Part shown: in pieces, positions 52,020 to 60,289 of the stretch
Layout: each line of letters begins with the position of its first letter
Numbering within the stretch: the stretch's first letter is position 1
Made by a program: the position numbers and the translations under genes
Assembly (NCBI GenBank): GCA_900472675.1
Contig: UCJA01000007.1
Coordinates: forward strand, 186,001-250,000
Source: Hyphomicrobiales bacterium
GTDB taxonomy: Bacteria > Pseudomonadota > Alphaproteobacteria > Rhizobiales > Rhizobiaceae
DNA: 64,000 nt
Direction of reading: 5' to 3'
Notes under the pieces: model-generated
What the model was told of the DNA's origin: nothing
The model's database searches: none
The model's input: only the letters and a program-made list of their open reading frames with translations

Positions 52020-52967
52020 TTATCCGCCGATCCGCGCCTTGAGCTGCTTCTCGAACGCATCGACATTCGCCTTGTCGATGACTTTGGTCGGCACGATGAT
52101 CAATCCATCTGCCGGCACTTTCGACTTGTCGCCCTTAAGGTACGCCGCCATCAGTTTCATCCCCTCGTAGCCCCATTGATAGGGGTCTTGAACGACCGTG
52201 CCTGCAAACTGGCCTTGCCGCACGGCTCCGAGCGTGATCGGATCTTCATCGAAAGCGATGACCGTGATGTTCCCGAGCTTTCCGGCCGCTTTCAACGCTT
52301 CATAGATCTTTGGTGGATTGTAGGAATAAAAGCCCACCATGCAGATAATGTCCGGATTTGCCGCGAGGACATCGTCGACATTGGACCGCGCGCGTGCAAA
52401 ATCGACGTCATCGCCGCGCACATCGACGAGTTCGATTGACTTGCCCTTCACGGCCTGACGAAAACCGTCGATCCGCTCCCTGGCGTTATCAGCGCCAAGA
52501 AAGCCCACAAATCCCATACATTTACCACCTTTGGGGAGCGCCTTGACCGCGATTTCCCCCGCCTGGATGCCGGCCTGGGTGTTAGACGAACCCAGATAGG
52601 CAATGCGCTTCGACTGCGGGGCATCGCTGTCCGTCGTGAAGAGCGGAACCTGAGCTGCGATGCGGTTGAAGGCATCGACGGAATTCTTCGGATCAGCCGA
52701 CGAGATCATGATTGCGTCGGTACCCGCAGCCACGAGGTCATCCATCAGGGCGTTCTGAAGAGCAGCGGTGCCCTGCGTGGGATAACGGAACTGCAACTCG
52801 AAATCCGGAAGCTCGGTCTGCGCCGCCTTGACCCCGGCCTCGGCCAGCTTCCAGAAATCAGAAGCGGCATTGACCACGAAGGCGAGGGCCTTTTTCTCTG
52901 CGGCGACCGCTGGCATAGATACCATGGTCGCCATGGCCACGAGGGCCGTGATCGTAAACCTTTTCAT
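52020..52967 (-). CDS. Ribose-type sugar-binding protein
   Basis: 315 residues from ATG 52967, with GGGAGGA before it; the upstream in-frame extension lacks a signal sequence. Signal peptide about 1-23 (AVA-AE). Peripla_BP_4 fold: ALAFVVNAASDFWKLAEAG, DAIMISSADPKNSVDAFNR (core ISSADPKN), PLFTTDSDAP, GFVGFLGADNARERIDGF. It binds a monosaccharide or related ligand in the periplasm and serves the permease/ATPase encoded downstream. A second binding protein, unlike it, is encoded just upstream. Confidence 0.92.
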   Translation of the reverse strand: MKRFTITALVAMATMVSMPAVAAEKKALAFVVNAASDFWKLAEAGVKAAQTELPDFELQFRYPTQGTAALQNALMDDLVAAGTDAIMISSADPKNSVDAFNRIAAQVPLFTTDSDAPQSKRIAYLGSSNTQAGIQAGEIAVKALPKGGKCMGFVGFLGADNARERIDGFRQAVKGKSIELVDVRGDDVDFARARSNVDDVLAANPDIICMVGFYSYNPPKIYEALKAAGKLGNITVIAFDEDPITLGAVRQGQFAGTVVQDPYQWGYEGMKLMAAYLKGDKSKVPADGLIIVPTKVIDKANVDAFEKQLKARIGG

Positions 52968-53096
52968 CTTGTCCTCCCGCAACCCAATTCTTGAGGGCTG
53001 CTCCAGGTTGAAGGGCGACAACCGAGCCATTGCAAAGCCTGTTAGCCCGGTTATCGGGTCCGTTTCAGCGTCTGCGCCATCGGCGCCACGGCGCCG

Positions 53097-54089
53097 TCAG
53101 TTGGTCTTGCAGAAACCGGGATCTTCGGCGTTGCAGATGTCGAGGCCGGTAAATAGTGGATCATCCACCTTCGTGCCCTTGATCAGCTTGATCATCACGT
53201 CGGGTGCCTTGTAGCCCATCTCGAAGGGCCGCTGACCGACCTGCGCATGGCTGCGGCCCTCGCGAAAGGCCTGGGTCTGCGGTGGCAGCGTATCCCCCGC
53301 CACGATCACCAGTTCCTTCGACTTCAGCTTGCCCATGACCTGGTCGGTGACCTGGGTATAGGCCTGGGGCGCAAACTGTGCCCACCCGCCAATCAGGATG
53401 AAGGCATCGAGCTTGGGATGGGCTGTAAAGACATCCGACATCTGCTGATTGGCGAGGTCCGCCTGGTCGTTGGTATAGACGGGGCATCCCTCGATTTCAG
53501 TCCAGCCGTTCTGTCCAGTCAGCCGCTTGACGTCCTTGGCTCCCGCAATCGTGTCACGGAAACCCTGGGCACGCGCATTGATGTTGGCGGCACCGACATT
53601 GCCGAGTTGCAGACACACCGTGCCACCCTTCGCCTTCAGCTTCTTCGTCTGCTCGGCCATCGTCACACCCATCAGATAATTGTCGGTGCCGAGATAGGTC
53701 TTGCGCAGATCATGGTCTTTCTCGAGGAAGTCCGCATCGACGGTCATGACGGGAATTTGCGGCGCGATCTGCCGCACGCGGTTCGCCATGGCCGGCGCGT
53801 TCGACGGCGAGATTGCAATCGCTGCAACACCGCGCGTCAGCAGATCGTCGACGATCTGGACCTCACCCGCTTCGTCGGCCGAAGAGGCCGGCCCGGTGTA
53901 GAGGCAGTCGTATTCGCTGTTGGGGTTTTCAGAACGCCATTTCTTGCAGCCGAGATTGATCTGCTCGAAGAACGGATTATCGAGCCCTTTGACGACGATG
54001 GCGAGTGTCTTTTTGCTCTCCGCAGCGCTCTCGCCGGCCAGCAACATGAGAATAGGTATTGCAGTGAATGCCAAATATCTTGTTTTCAT
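53097..54089 (-). CDS. Ribose-type sugar-binding protein, probably for the divergent transporter
   Basis: 330 residues. Signal peptide about 1-23 (SAA-ES). Peripla_BP_4 fold: TLAIVVKGLDNPFFEQINLGC (core KGLDNPFF), AIAISPSNAPAMANRV, VDADFLEKDHDL, and GTVCLQLGNVGAANINARAQGF. Cysteines at CKKW, YDCLY, EGCPVY, DICNAEDPGFC could form disulfides, unusual for the family. The 129-base gap after it holds GGCGCC-AC-GGCGCC just past the stop. Since the divergent operon (55265-57007) lacks a binding protein, this one likely serves it. Confidence 0.9.
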   Translation of the reverse strand: MKTRYLAFTAIPILMLLAGESAAESKKTLAIVVKGLDNPFFEQINLGCKKWRSENPNSEYDCLYTGPASSADEAGEVQIVDDLLTRGVAAIAISPSNAPAMANRVRQIAPQIPVMTVDADFLEKDHDLRKTYLGTDNYLMGVTMAEQTKKLKAKGGTVCLQLGNVGAANINARAQGFRDTIAGAKDVKRLTGQNGWTEIEGCPVYTNDQADLANQQMSDVFTAHPKLDAFILIGGWAQFAPQAYTQVTDQVMGKLKSKELVIVAGDTLPPQTQAFREGRSHAQVGQRPFEMGYKAPDVMIKLIKGTKVDDPLFTGLDICNAEDPGFCKTN

Positions 54090-54130
54090 TGCCTTTCTCC
54101 TCCTCTAAATCGCCGGCGAAACCCTCCTGC

Positions 54131-55111
54131 TCAGCCGGGATACCAAATGATGCGCGGATCATTTTCTGCACGCCTGTAACTCCAGGCACGCTCGACAAGT
54201 CCTTCGAGATCGATTTCCGGTTGCCAGCCGAGAACCATCCTGGCCTTTGAATTGTCGAGCCAGTTGCTGTGAAACGGTGTCGGGATGTCGCGGCGCTGCC
54301 GATCGCCGGAAGCCTCCAGGATATCGGCCAGCGCGCCGTAGTCGACCGGCCGGTCCATGGCGACGTTGAACAGTTCTCCATACGCAGCCGGATTGTCCAG
54401 CGCGGCAACCATCGCCTTCACGAGGTCATCGACATGAATGAAGCTGCGCTTGAGATAGGCGCCGCTGCCATCCCGCATGGCAGGCAGGGCGCGCTCCTGT
54501 CTCAATGCCTCAAGTTCGCCTGCTCCCATCATCGCCGACCAGGGCGGCCCGCCGAACTGATCGTCACCGACCTCCAGGGCGTAGCGGAAGTCGTCCTTTT
54601 CCATGATCCACGGCGCGCGAAGCGTGGTCCAGTTAAGACCCTCCTGGATCCCGAACTGCTCCAGCATAGTTTCTTCAAGCACCTTGGTCAGGGCATAGAC
54701 GCCGCGATAGGCGCGTCTCGGCGCCTGCTCCGTGATCGGCGCGCCGTAACCATGAAAGATGTGGCCGACCACGCAATCACCGCTCAGCAGCATGAACTGC
54801 TGTTTCGTGGCCGAACGGCTGAAACCTTCCAGCAGGAGGCAGAGCCCCTTGAGAGCAACATCGATGGCCTGATCGGGCGTCTCTTTCACGGCAGCCAGGT
54901 GCAGCACATGCGTGACACCCTCGAGCGCCTTCGCGACGATTTTGGGGTGGGCGACCGACCCCTTCACCACCGAGAGACGCGGACCAGGTGTCAGGATCCG
55001 GTTGTTGCAGAGTGCGATGACATCCCAATCGGCAAAACGCGGATTTGACAGGAAGGAGGGAAGGAAGGCTTGCCCCACCTTTCCGGTGGCGCCCGTCACG
55101 AGCAACCGCAT
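54131..55111 (-). CDS. NAD-dependent epimerase/dehydratase (extended SDR)
   Basis: 326 residues from ATG 55111, preceded by GGGGGAGG; ATG 55126 is possible. The Rossmann motif LLVTGATGKVGQAF is followed by LHLAAVKETPDQ, the YALTK active site (Tyr-x3-Lys) and a sugar-binding region NWTTLRAPWIMEK. Extended SDRs epimerise, dehydrate or oxidise sugars and sugar nucleotides, or in some members oxidise uronic acids. It leads the minus-strand operon ahead of two sugar-binding proteins, so it probably acts on the imported sugar. Confidence 0.88.
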   Translation of the reverse strand: MRLLVTGATGKVGQAFLPSFLSNPRFADWDVIALCNNRILTPGPRLSVVKGSVAHPKIVAKALEGVTHVLHLAAVKETPDQAIDVALKGLCLLLEGFSRSATKQQFMLLSGDCVVGHIFHGYGAPITEQAPRRAYRGVYALTKVLEETMLEQFGIQEGLNWTTLRAPWIMEKDDFRYALEVGDDQFGGPPWSAMMGAGELEALRQERALPAMRDGSGAYLKRSFIHVDDLVKAMVAALDNPAAYGELFNVAMDRPVDYGALADILEASGDRQRRDIPTPFHSNWLDNSKARMVLGWQPEIDLEGLVERAWSYRRAENDPRIIWYPG

Positions 55112-55146
55112 CCACGCCTCCCCCATTTCCTTCTCAGGTTGAGTAA

Positions 55147-55169
55147 TTAATATTTAGTAATAATATTAA
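55147..55169. promoter_or_regulatory. AT-rich inverted repeat in divergent promoter
   Basis: TTAATATT-TAGTAAT-AATATTAA has perfect 8-bp arms; ATTAATATC recurs at 55180-55188. The very AT-rich stretch 55143-55188 stands out from its GC-rich surroundings and lies between the divergent epimerase and ATPase operons. It may be a shared operator for the LacI regulator at 57044, though it lacks the central CG common in LacI sites, or a promoter UP element. Confidence 0.45.
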
Positions 55170-55264
55170 GTCAAGCATCATTAATATCAGTTTGCGCGCA
55201 GCCAGCGAGCGAGCTATGCTGATATCGGAATGCCATCGTGGGATCAGCCGAGGGAGGGCGGAGC

Positions 55265-56005
55265 GTGTCACGACTTTCATTGCATTCAATTTCAAAGAGT
55301 TATGGCGCCATACAGGCCTTGTCACGCGTCAGCCTCGCCGTCGAACCCGGCGAGGTTTTAGGGTTGATGGGAGACAATGGCGCCGGCAAGAGCACGCTCG
55401 TAAAGATCATCGCCGGCAACTTCCAGCCTACAAACGGCGAGATCCGCATCGACGACCAGCCGGCAAGCTTTCACAACCCACGCGATGCACAGCGGCATGG
55501 CATCGAGGTCGTCTATCAGGACCTCGCGCTGTGCGACAATCTTTCGGCGGCATCCAACGTCTTCCTGGGACGCGAGACCATGCGAAGGCTCGGCCCTTTG
55601 CGCTACATCGACTATGCCAGCATGAACCGGGTGGCAGCCGGGCTGTTCCGTCAGCTGAAATCGGAAACCAGACCCCGCGATCTCGTACGCCGCATGTCGG
55701 GTGGCCAGCGCCAGGCAGTCGCGATCGCACGCACGCTTCTGTCCGAGCCCAAGATCGTCATCATGGACGAGCCAACTGCCGCGATCTCGGTTCGCCAGGT
55801 GGCCGAGGTCCTCGATGTCATCCGCAGGCTGCGCGATCAGGGTATCAGCGTCGTCCTGATCAGCCATCGCATGCCGGATGTATTCGGCGTTTCCGACCGG
55901 ATCGCGGTCCTCAGACGCGGTGAACTCGTCTGCAGCAAGCGCGCCGATCGCTCGTCGCCCGAAGAGGTGACGGGACTGATTACCGGCGCCATCGAAGCAG
56001 CCTGA
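55265..56005 (+). CDS. Ribose-type (CUT2) sugar ABC ATPase, single domain
   Basis: 246 residues from GTG 55265 (GGAGGG upstream); an ATG at 55238 is in frame but lies before that site. One ATPase domain only: GLMGDNGAGKSTLVK, VVYQDLALCDNL (Q-loop), MSGGQRQAVAIARTL, IVIMDEPTAAISVRQ and LISHRMPDV. Single-domain CUT2 ATPases of the FrcA type must homodimerise, unlike the double-domain one at 50445. First gene of a plus-strand operon: ATPase, permease, LacI regulator; the binding protein is probably the one at 53097. Confidence 0.93.
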   Translation: MSRLSLHSISKSYGAIQALSRVSLAVEPGEVLGLMGDNGAGKSTLVKIIAGNFQPTNGEIRIDDQPASFHNPRDAQRHGIEVVYQDLALCDNLSAASNVFLGRETMRRLGPLRYIDYASMNRVAAGLFRQLKSETRPRDLVRRMSGGQRQAVAIARTLLSEPKIVIMDEPTAAISVRQVAEVLDVIRRLRDQGISVVLISHRMPDVFGVSDRIAVLRRGELVCSKRADRSSPEEVTGLITGAIEAA

Positions 56006-56017
56006 GAGGAGATCGCC

Positions 56018-57007
56018 ATGACCACTCTGGAAGACGTGATTGCCCGAAGCGAGCATAGAAGCTGGCTTTCCCGGATATCGAGCCAGCAATTGTTCTGGGT
56101 CTTTCTGGCGGCTGTTCTGGCCTGTCTTGCGCTCAGCATCCTGACGGACAGCTTCGCCACGGAGCGCAATCTCTTCAACGTTGCGCGCAACTTCGCCTTT
56201 GTCGGCATCATCGCGATCGGCATGACGGCCGTCATCGCCTCCGGTGGCATCGATCTCTCGGTCGGCTCCACCGTCGTGTTGAGCGCCATGGTGATCAGCA
56301 GCACCATGGAGGCCGGAATGCCGTTTCTCCTTGCCGCCCCTCTCGCCCCGGCCGCAGCCCTGCTCGTCGGCCTGCTGAACGGCGCGCTCGTCGCCTATGC
56401 CGGCATGCCACCCTTCGTGGTCACGCTCGGCACGCTCTCGGCCGCGCGATCGCTCGCCATGGTCCTTTCCGACAACAAGATGATCTGGAATTTTGGCCCC
56501 GACCACGACCTGCTGATCTGGGTCGGCGGCGGCTCAACGCTGGGCATACCCCATCCCCTCTACGTACTTGCGGCCCTCGCACTTGTAATGTCGCTCGCCT
56601 TCACGTGGACCCGCTGGGGACAGCACCTCTTCGCCATTGGCAGCAATGAAAACGCAGCCCTTTTGACCGGCATTCCGGTTCGGCGGATGAAGGTCAGCAT
56701 TTACATGTTTTCTGCGCTCACTGCAGGCATCGCCGGCATCCTTATGGCCGGCTGGCTGGGCAGCGTTACCACCAATCTCGGCCAGGCCATGGAACTGACC
56801 GTAATTGCCGCAGCCGTCATCGGCGGCGCCAATCTGGCCGGTGGCGAAGGCAATGCGCTGGGTGCCGTCGTCGGAGCGCTGTTGATAGAAGTCATTCGCA
56901 ACTCCCTGATCCTGCTCGGGATCTCGACATTCTGGCAAGGAATGTTCATAGGTACCTTCATTGTGGTCGCCGTTGCCTTCGACCGCGTCCGGCACTTTCG
57001 GTCCTGA
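56018..57007 (+). CDS. Ribose-type (CUT2) sugar ABC permease
   Basis: 329 residues, several hydrophobic segments from about 28. Family blocks: IASGGIDLSVGSTVVLSAM, PPFVVTLGTLSAARSLAMVL, GQHLFAIGSNENAALLTGI and GGANLAGGEGNALGAVVGAL. FrcC-like. It starts 12 bases after the ATPase stop and is followed after 36 bases by the LacI gene. Only distantly like the permease at 49428, so the two transporters are separate systems rather than a recent duplication. Confidence 0.93.
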   Translation: MTTLEDVIARSEHRSWLSRISSQQLFWVFLAAVLACLALSILTDSFATERNLFNVARNFAFVGIIAIGMTAVIASGGIDLSVGSTVVLSAMVISSTMEAGMPFLLAAPLAPAAALLVGLLNGALVAYAGMPPFVVTLGTLSAARSLAMVLSDNKMIWNFGPDHDLLIWVGGGSTLGIPHPLYVLAALALVMSLAFTWTRWGQHLFAIGSNENAALLTGIPVRRMKVSIYMFSALTAGIAGILMAGWLGSVTTNLGQAMELTVIAAAVIGGANLAGGEGNALGAVVGALLIEVIRNSLILLGISTFWQGMFIGTFIVVAVAFDRVRHFRS

Positions 57008-57043
57008 CACGGGAAAAATGCCTCGGAAACCGCGGTATTCGCC

Positions 57044-58066
57044 ATGGAGAATGCCTTGAAACCGACGATGATGGACGTGGCCGCGCTGGCGCGCGTATCG
57101 CAGGCGACCGTTTCCCTCATTCTCAACGGCAGTTCCGGCGCCCGGTTCAGCGAAGCCACGCGCAAGCGGGTCTTCGATGCCGTCGAACAACTGGGCTATC
57201 GCCTCGCCAACAAGTCATCGGCCAGTTCCGCAGCCGGCAGCACGCCCGTCAATAAGGTGATCGTCTTTGCCGTCGACGAATTGACCACGGATCCCTGGAT
57301 GTCCATGGCCTTCGAAGGCGCCCGCGAAAAGGCGCTCGAACTCGGGATCATCGTCACGCTCGGCGTCTTCCGCAAGGGCGAGGATCCGGATGGCGGCATC
57401 TTCTCCATCTGTGACGGTCAGTCGCTCGTCGGATACATCTTCGGCACCATCCTCACACGTAAGATCGATCCGCCCGAGCCTCTGCTGAAGGTCCCCTCAG
57501 TCCTGGTCAACTGCTACGACCAGGAACGCCGCCTGGCTTCCATTCTCCCGGGAGACGTCGCGGGCGGCCGCGCGGCCACCGAAAGACTTGTTGCTGCTGG
57601 CCGCAAGCGCATTGCCCTGATCAACGGCCAGGAAGGCCTCGACAACCCCCGCGACCGCCTGCGCGGCTACAAGCAGGCACTCGCCAGCAACGACTTGGCC
57701 TACGACGCCGACCTGGTCCATTACGGCAACTGGGAGCCTTCGTCGGGTTACGAGAAAACGCACGCGTTGATGACGCTCAAGGATCCGCCAGACGGCATCT
57801 TCTGCGCTAACGATCTGATGGCACTCGGCTGTATCGAGGCTTTGAAAGAACTCGGCAAATCCATCCCCCGCGATGTCTCGGTCGTCGGGTTCGACAACAG
57901 AGACATCGCCCAGTTCACAATCCCGCCGCTGACGACCTTCCACCTACCGATGTTTGAAATGGGCTCGATGGCCGTCGAGCTGATCGCCGACATCGCAGGT
58001 GGTCTGACCAGCTCGCATGACCAGCTGAAGGTCGAGTGCTGGCTGGTGGAACGCCAGTCGGCCTGA
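57044..58066 (+). CDS. LacI-family regulator
   Basis: 340 residues. HTH at about 9-30 (TMMDVAALARVSQATVSLILNG, core MDVAALARVSQATVS), hinge around EQLGYRLANK, then a periplasmic-binding-like effector domain with GGRAATERLVAAGRKRIALINGQEG-type and SVVGFDNRDIAQF motifs. Third gene of the operon, so it probably regulates the two divergent sugar-transport operons in response to the imported sugar. The ATG at 57044 is taken; 57071 is a possible alternative but would cut the HTH. Confidence 0.92.
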   Translation: MENALKPTMMDVAALARVSQATVSLILNGSSGARFSEATRKRVFDAVEQLGYRLANKSSASSAAGSTPVNKVIVFAVDELTTDPWMSMAFEGAREKALELGIIVTLGVFRKGEDPDGGIFSICDGQSLVGYIFGTILTRKIDPPEPLLKVPSVLVNCYDQERRLASILPGDVAGGRAATERLVAAGRKRIALINGQEGLDNPRDRLRGYKQALASNDLAYDADLVHYGNWEPSSGYEKTHALMTLKDPPDGIFCANDLMALGCIEALKELGKSIPRDVSVVGFDNRDIAQFTIPPLTTFHLPMFEMGSMAVELIADIAGGLTSSHDQLKVECWLVERQSA

Positions 58067-58110
58067 ACAAAACGCTTGAGATCCGCACGGAGGCCCAAAC
58101 TCAAAAGCTA

Positions 58111-58222
58111 GCCCACAAACGCAAAAATCCCGCAGCTTTAACTACGGGTGTTTTAAAAGTGTTTGGTTGCGGGGGCCTGAAGCCACGGCGACTTGTAAAA
58201 GAAGCCACGGAGACTTGTAAAA
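58111..58222. repeat. Dispersed repeat copy B with terminator and tandem 22-bp unit
   Basis: Matches copy A at 49144-49230: ACAAACGCAAAAATCCCGCA block, hairpin CCCGCAG...CTACGGG (58129-58148), then GTTTGGTTGCGGGGGCCTGA and CGACTTGTAA. The hairpin has a T-rich flank on both strands (TGTTTT plus, ATTTTTG minus), suiting the convergent genes on either side. At the right end GAAGCCACGG-C/A-GACTTGTAAAA occurs twice in tandem (about 58179-58222). Nothing else is seen in the 58067-58278 gap. Confidence 0.65.
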
Positions 58223-58278
58223 CTGGTCGCCGTGATGGTTTAGACCCATGATCCGGTAAGGCTCGGACGACTTCACCG

Positions 58279-59283
58279 TTAAGGCGCGAGGTACCCTAGC
58301 GCCATCGTCGTTTCCCTCATCACCAGATGGGTCTGCAGCACGTAGCGTGCATCGCGTATCCCGTTGGACTGGAGCATTTCGATGAGCAGCGACACAGCGA
58401 CCCGGCCGGCCTCGACCGAGCGGTTCGAGACCGAGGTGAGCGCCGGATAGGTCACCGCACCCAGGACGTCGTCACAGCCAATCAGGCTGAAATCTCTCGG
58501 AACGGAGACCTTCTTTTCGGCAAGCCCAGCCAGCACGCCTTGCGCCGTGAGATCATCGAAGGCAACAGCTGCTGTGGCGCCTGTTGCAAGAATGGCGCTC
58601 ACGGCATTGCGGCCGGAGGTGTAGCTTGCAAGCACGGCCGGCACCGTCTCGATGTCCACCTTGAGGCTGGACGCCGCACTCCGGATTGCGGTCCGGCGTT
58701 GCTTGTTCGACCACGAATTCGCTGGGCCACTCACATAGACAATCTTGCGGTGTCCAAGCTCGGCCAGATGTTCGACGGCCTGCCGCACACCCGAGCTGCT
58801 GTCGATCAGCACGCGCGGGATTCCGTCCACATCGCGGTTGATCAGAACCAGTGGCAGTTGGGCGGCATGGGCCCGGATACGCTCGTCGGAAAGACGCGAT
58901 GAGACCAGCACAATGCCCTCGACCTGTCCTGCAAAACGCCCCACCAGCTTGTCCTCCTGCTTCGGACTTTCCTCCGTATTGCCGAGAAAGATGCAGAAGT
59001 CCGAACGGTCGGCCTCCAACTGGCCGGCCTGAATCAGCGGCGGAAAGAATGGGTTGGCGATGTCGGGAACGATCAGACCGATATTGCCGTGCCGGCCGGT
59101 GCTGAGTGCACGCGCCGTGTGGTTCGGAACATAGCCCAGTGTCTCGGCGACCTTCATAATCCGGTCAACGGTTTCAGGCGACAGCATGTCGGGCCTGGTG
59201 AAAGCGCGCGAGACGCTGGAACGCGCCACTCCGGCTGCATCCGCAACCTGGCTGATGGTGACGCCCTTCGCCCGCTTGATCAT
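58279..59283 (-). CDS. LacI-family regulator of the amino-sugar operon
   Basis: 334 residues if started at ATG 59283 (MIKRAKGVTISQVADAAGV); ATG 59322 is in frame and possible, and the frame is open to 59859 without similarity. HTH VTISQVADAAGVARSSVSRAF at about 7-27, hinge and GLIVPDIANPFFPPLIQAGQ at the start of the effector domain, EHLAELGHRKIVYVSGP, and SLIGCDDVLGAVTYP. It is divergent from the nagB-like operon and most likely binds ATGCAACCGGTTGCAT at 59377-59392 and the copy at 63516-63527. Confidence 0.93.
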   Translation of the reverse strand: MIKRAKGVTISQVADAAGVARSSVSRAFTRPDMLSPETVDRIMKVAETLGYVPNHTARALSTGRHGNIGLIVPDIANPFFPPLIQAGQLEADRSDFCIFLGNTEESPKQEDKLVGRFAGQVEGIVLVSSRLSDERIRAHAAQLPLVLINRDVDGIPRVLIDSSSGVRQAVEHLAELGHRKIVYVSGPANSWSNKQRRTAIRSAASSLKVDIETVPAVLASYTSGRNAVSAILATGATAAVAFDDLTAQGVLAGLAEKKVSVPRDFSLIGCDDVLGAVTYPALTSVSNRSVEAGRVAVSLLIEMLQSNGIRDARYVLQTHLVMRETTMALGYLAP

Positions 59284-59371
59284 GGTCTCTAGATACTTTC
59301 CGCTCTTGAAGCCGATTACCATGAAGTCGACAGCCTCATCAATCGACGAGCCGACACTGCCAGCCATCCAC

Positions 59372-59392
59372 TTGACATGCAACCGGTTGCAT
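59372..59392 (+). promoter_or_regulatory. TTGACA element with LacI operator
   Basis: TTGACA (59372-59377) overlaps by one base the perfect 16-bp palindrome ATGCAACCGGTTGCAT (59377-59392), whose central CG is typical of LacI-family operators. It lies 108 bases before the nagB-like ATG and 94 before the LacI start on the other strand. The same arrangement recurs at 63509-63528. The rest of the 59284-59500 gap shows nothing else. Confidence 0.8.
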
Positions 59393-59500
59393 GAAAGTCT
59401 TCGATCAACAAGAACAGGGGAACGGCAAGGATGCGGCCGAGCGACTAGCGCCGCACGGCCAGTTCCGTATGGGCAGAACCTGCCTTGGAATGGAGACCGC

Positions 59501-60289
59501 ATGAGCCTTACCACCCCGCTTCGTCCTTTGCCGAAAACGCGGCGAACCTTCGACCAGCTGGCGGTCGAAAGCTTTGCAACGCGGGCGCAGATGGGCGCGG
59601 CCGCAGCGGCGGATATTGCAGCAGCCCTTGCAGAGCGCCTCGCATCGCAGCCGGCAGTCCGCATGGTCTTTGCGGCAGCCCCCAGCCAGGGCGACATGCT
59701 GGCGGCTCTTGCCACTGTTCCCGGACTTGACTGGAACCGGGTGACGGCCTTCCATATGGACGAATATATCGGCCTCGATCCGGCCTCCCCGGCGCGGTTC
59801 GCCAACTGGCTCGATGCGCACGTCTTCAACCGGCTGCCGTTTGCCGCCGTCCACCGCATTACGCCGGAACCGAATGCGGAAGCGGAAGTCGCCCGTTACG
59901 CCACGCTGATGAACGAGGTACCGATCGACATCGTCTGCCTCGGCATCGGCGTCAACGGCCATATTGCCTTCAACGATCCGCCGGTTGCCGATTTCGAAGA
60001 TCCGCTCGACGTGAAGGTTGTCGAACTGGATGATATCTGCCGCCAGCAGCAGGTGGATGACGACTGTTTCCCGAATTTTGCATCGGTCCCGCATCAGGCC
60101 GTGACGCTGACCGTGCCGCGTCTGTTGCGCGCCGAACGTCTGTTTTGCGTCGTGCCCGGCTCGATCAAGCGCGATGCGGTGGCAAAGACGCTTTATGGTC
60201 CGATCGCCACGGAATGCCCGGCCAGCATCCTGCGAAACCACCCGGCCTGCACGCTTTATATCGACAAGGACTCCGACCCCGATGCCTGA
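59501..60289 (+). CDS. nagB: Glucosamine-6-phosphate deaminase-like protein
   Basis: 262 residues from ATG 59501 (GGAG upstream). NagB/6-phosphogluconolactonase fold: AAAPSQGDMLAAL phosphate loop, the catalytic Asp in FHMDEYIGL, GIGVNGHIAFNDPP (active-site His and Asn) and a late VPHQAVTLTVP (allosteric/phosphate region). It would convert an amino-sugar 6-phosphate to a ketose 6-phosphate and ammonia. First gene of the operon with SIS, NagA-like and ceramidase-like genes, each overlapping the next. Exact sugar not determined. Confidence 0.9.
   Translation: MSLTTPLRPLPKTRRTFDQLAVESFATRAQMGAAAAADIAAALAERLASQPAVRMVFAAAPSQGDMLAALATVPGLDWNRVTAFHMDEYIGLDPASPARFANWLDAHVFNRLPFAAVHRITPEPNAEAEVARYATLMNEVPIDIVCLGIGVNGHIAFNDPPVADFEDPLDVKVVELDDICRQQQVDDDCFPNFASVPHQAVTLTVPRLLRAERLFCVVPGSIKRDAVAKTLYGPIATECPASILRNHPACTLYIDKDSDPDA

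Noticed and set aside
58279..59859. 526-codon form of the LacI regulator
   Set aside because: The extra residues cross the divergent promoter and operator and overlap the nagB-like gene; LacI homology begins just after 59283.
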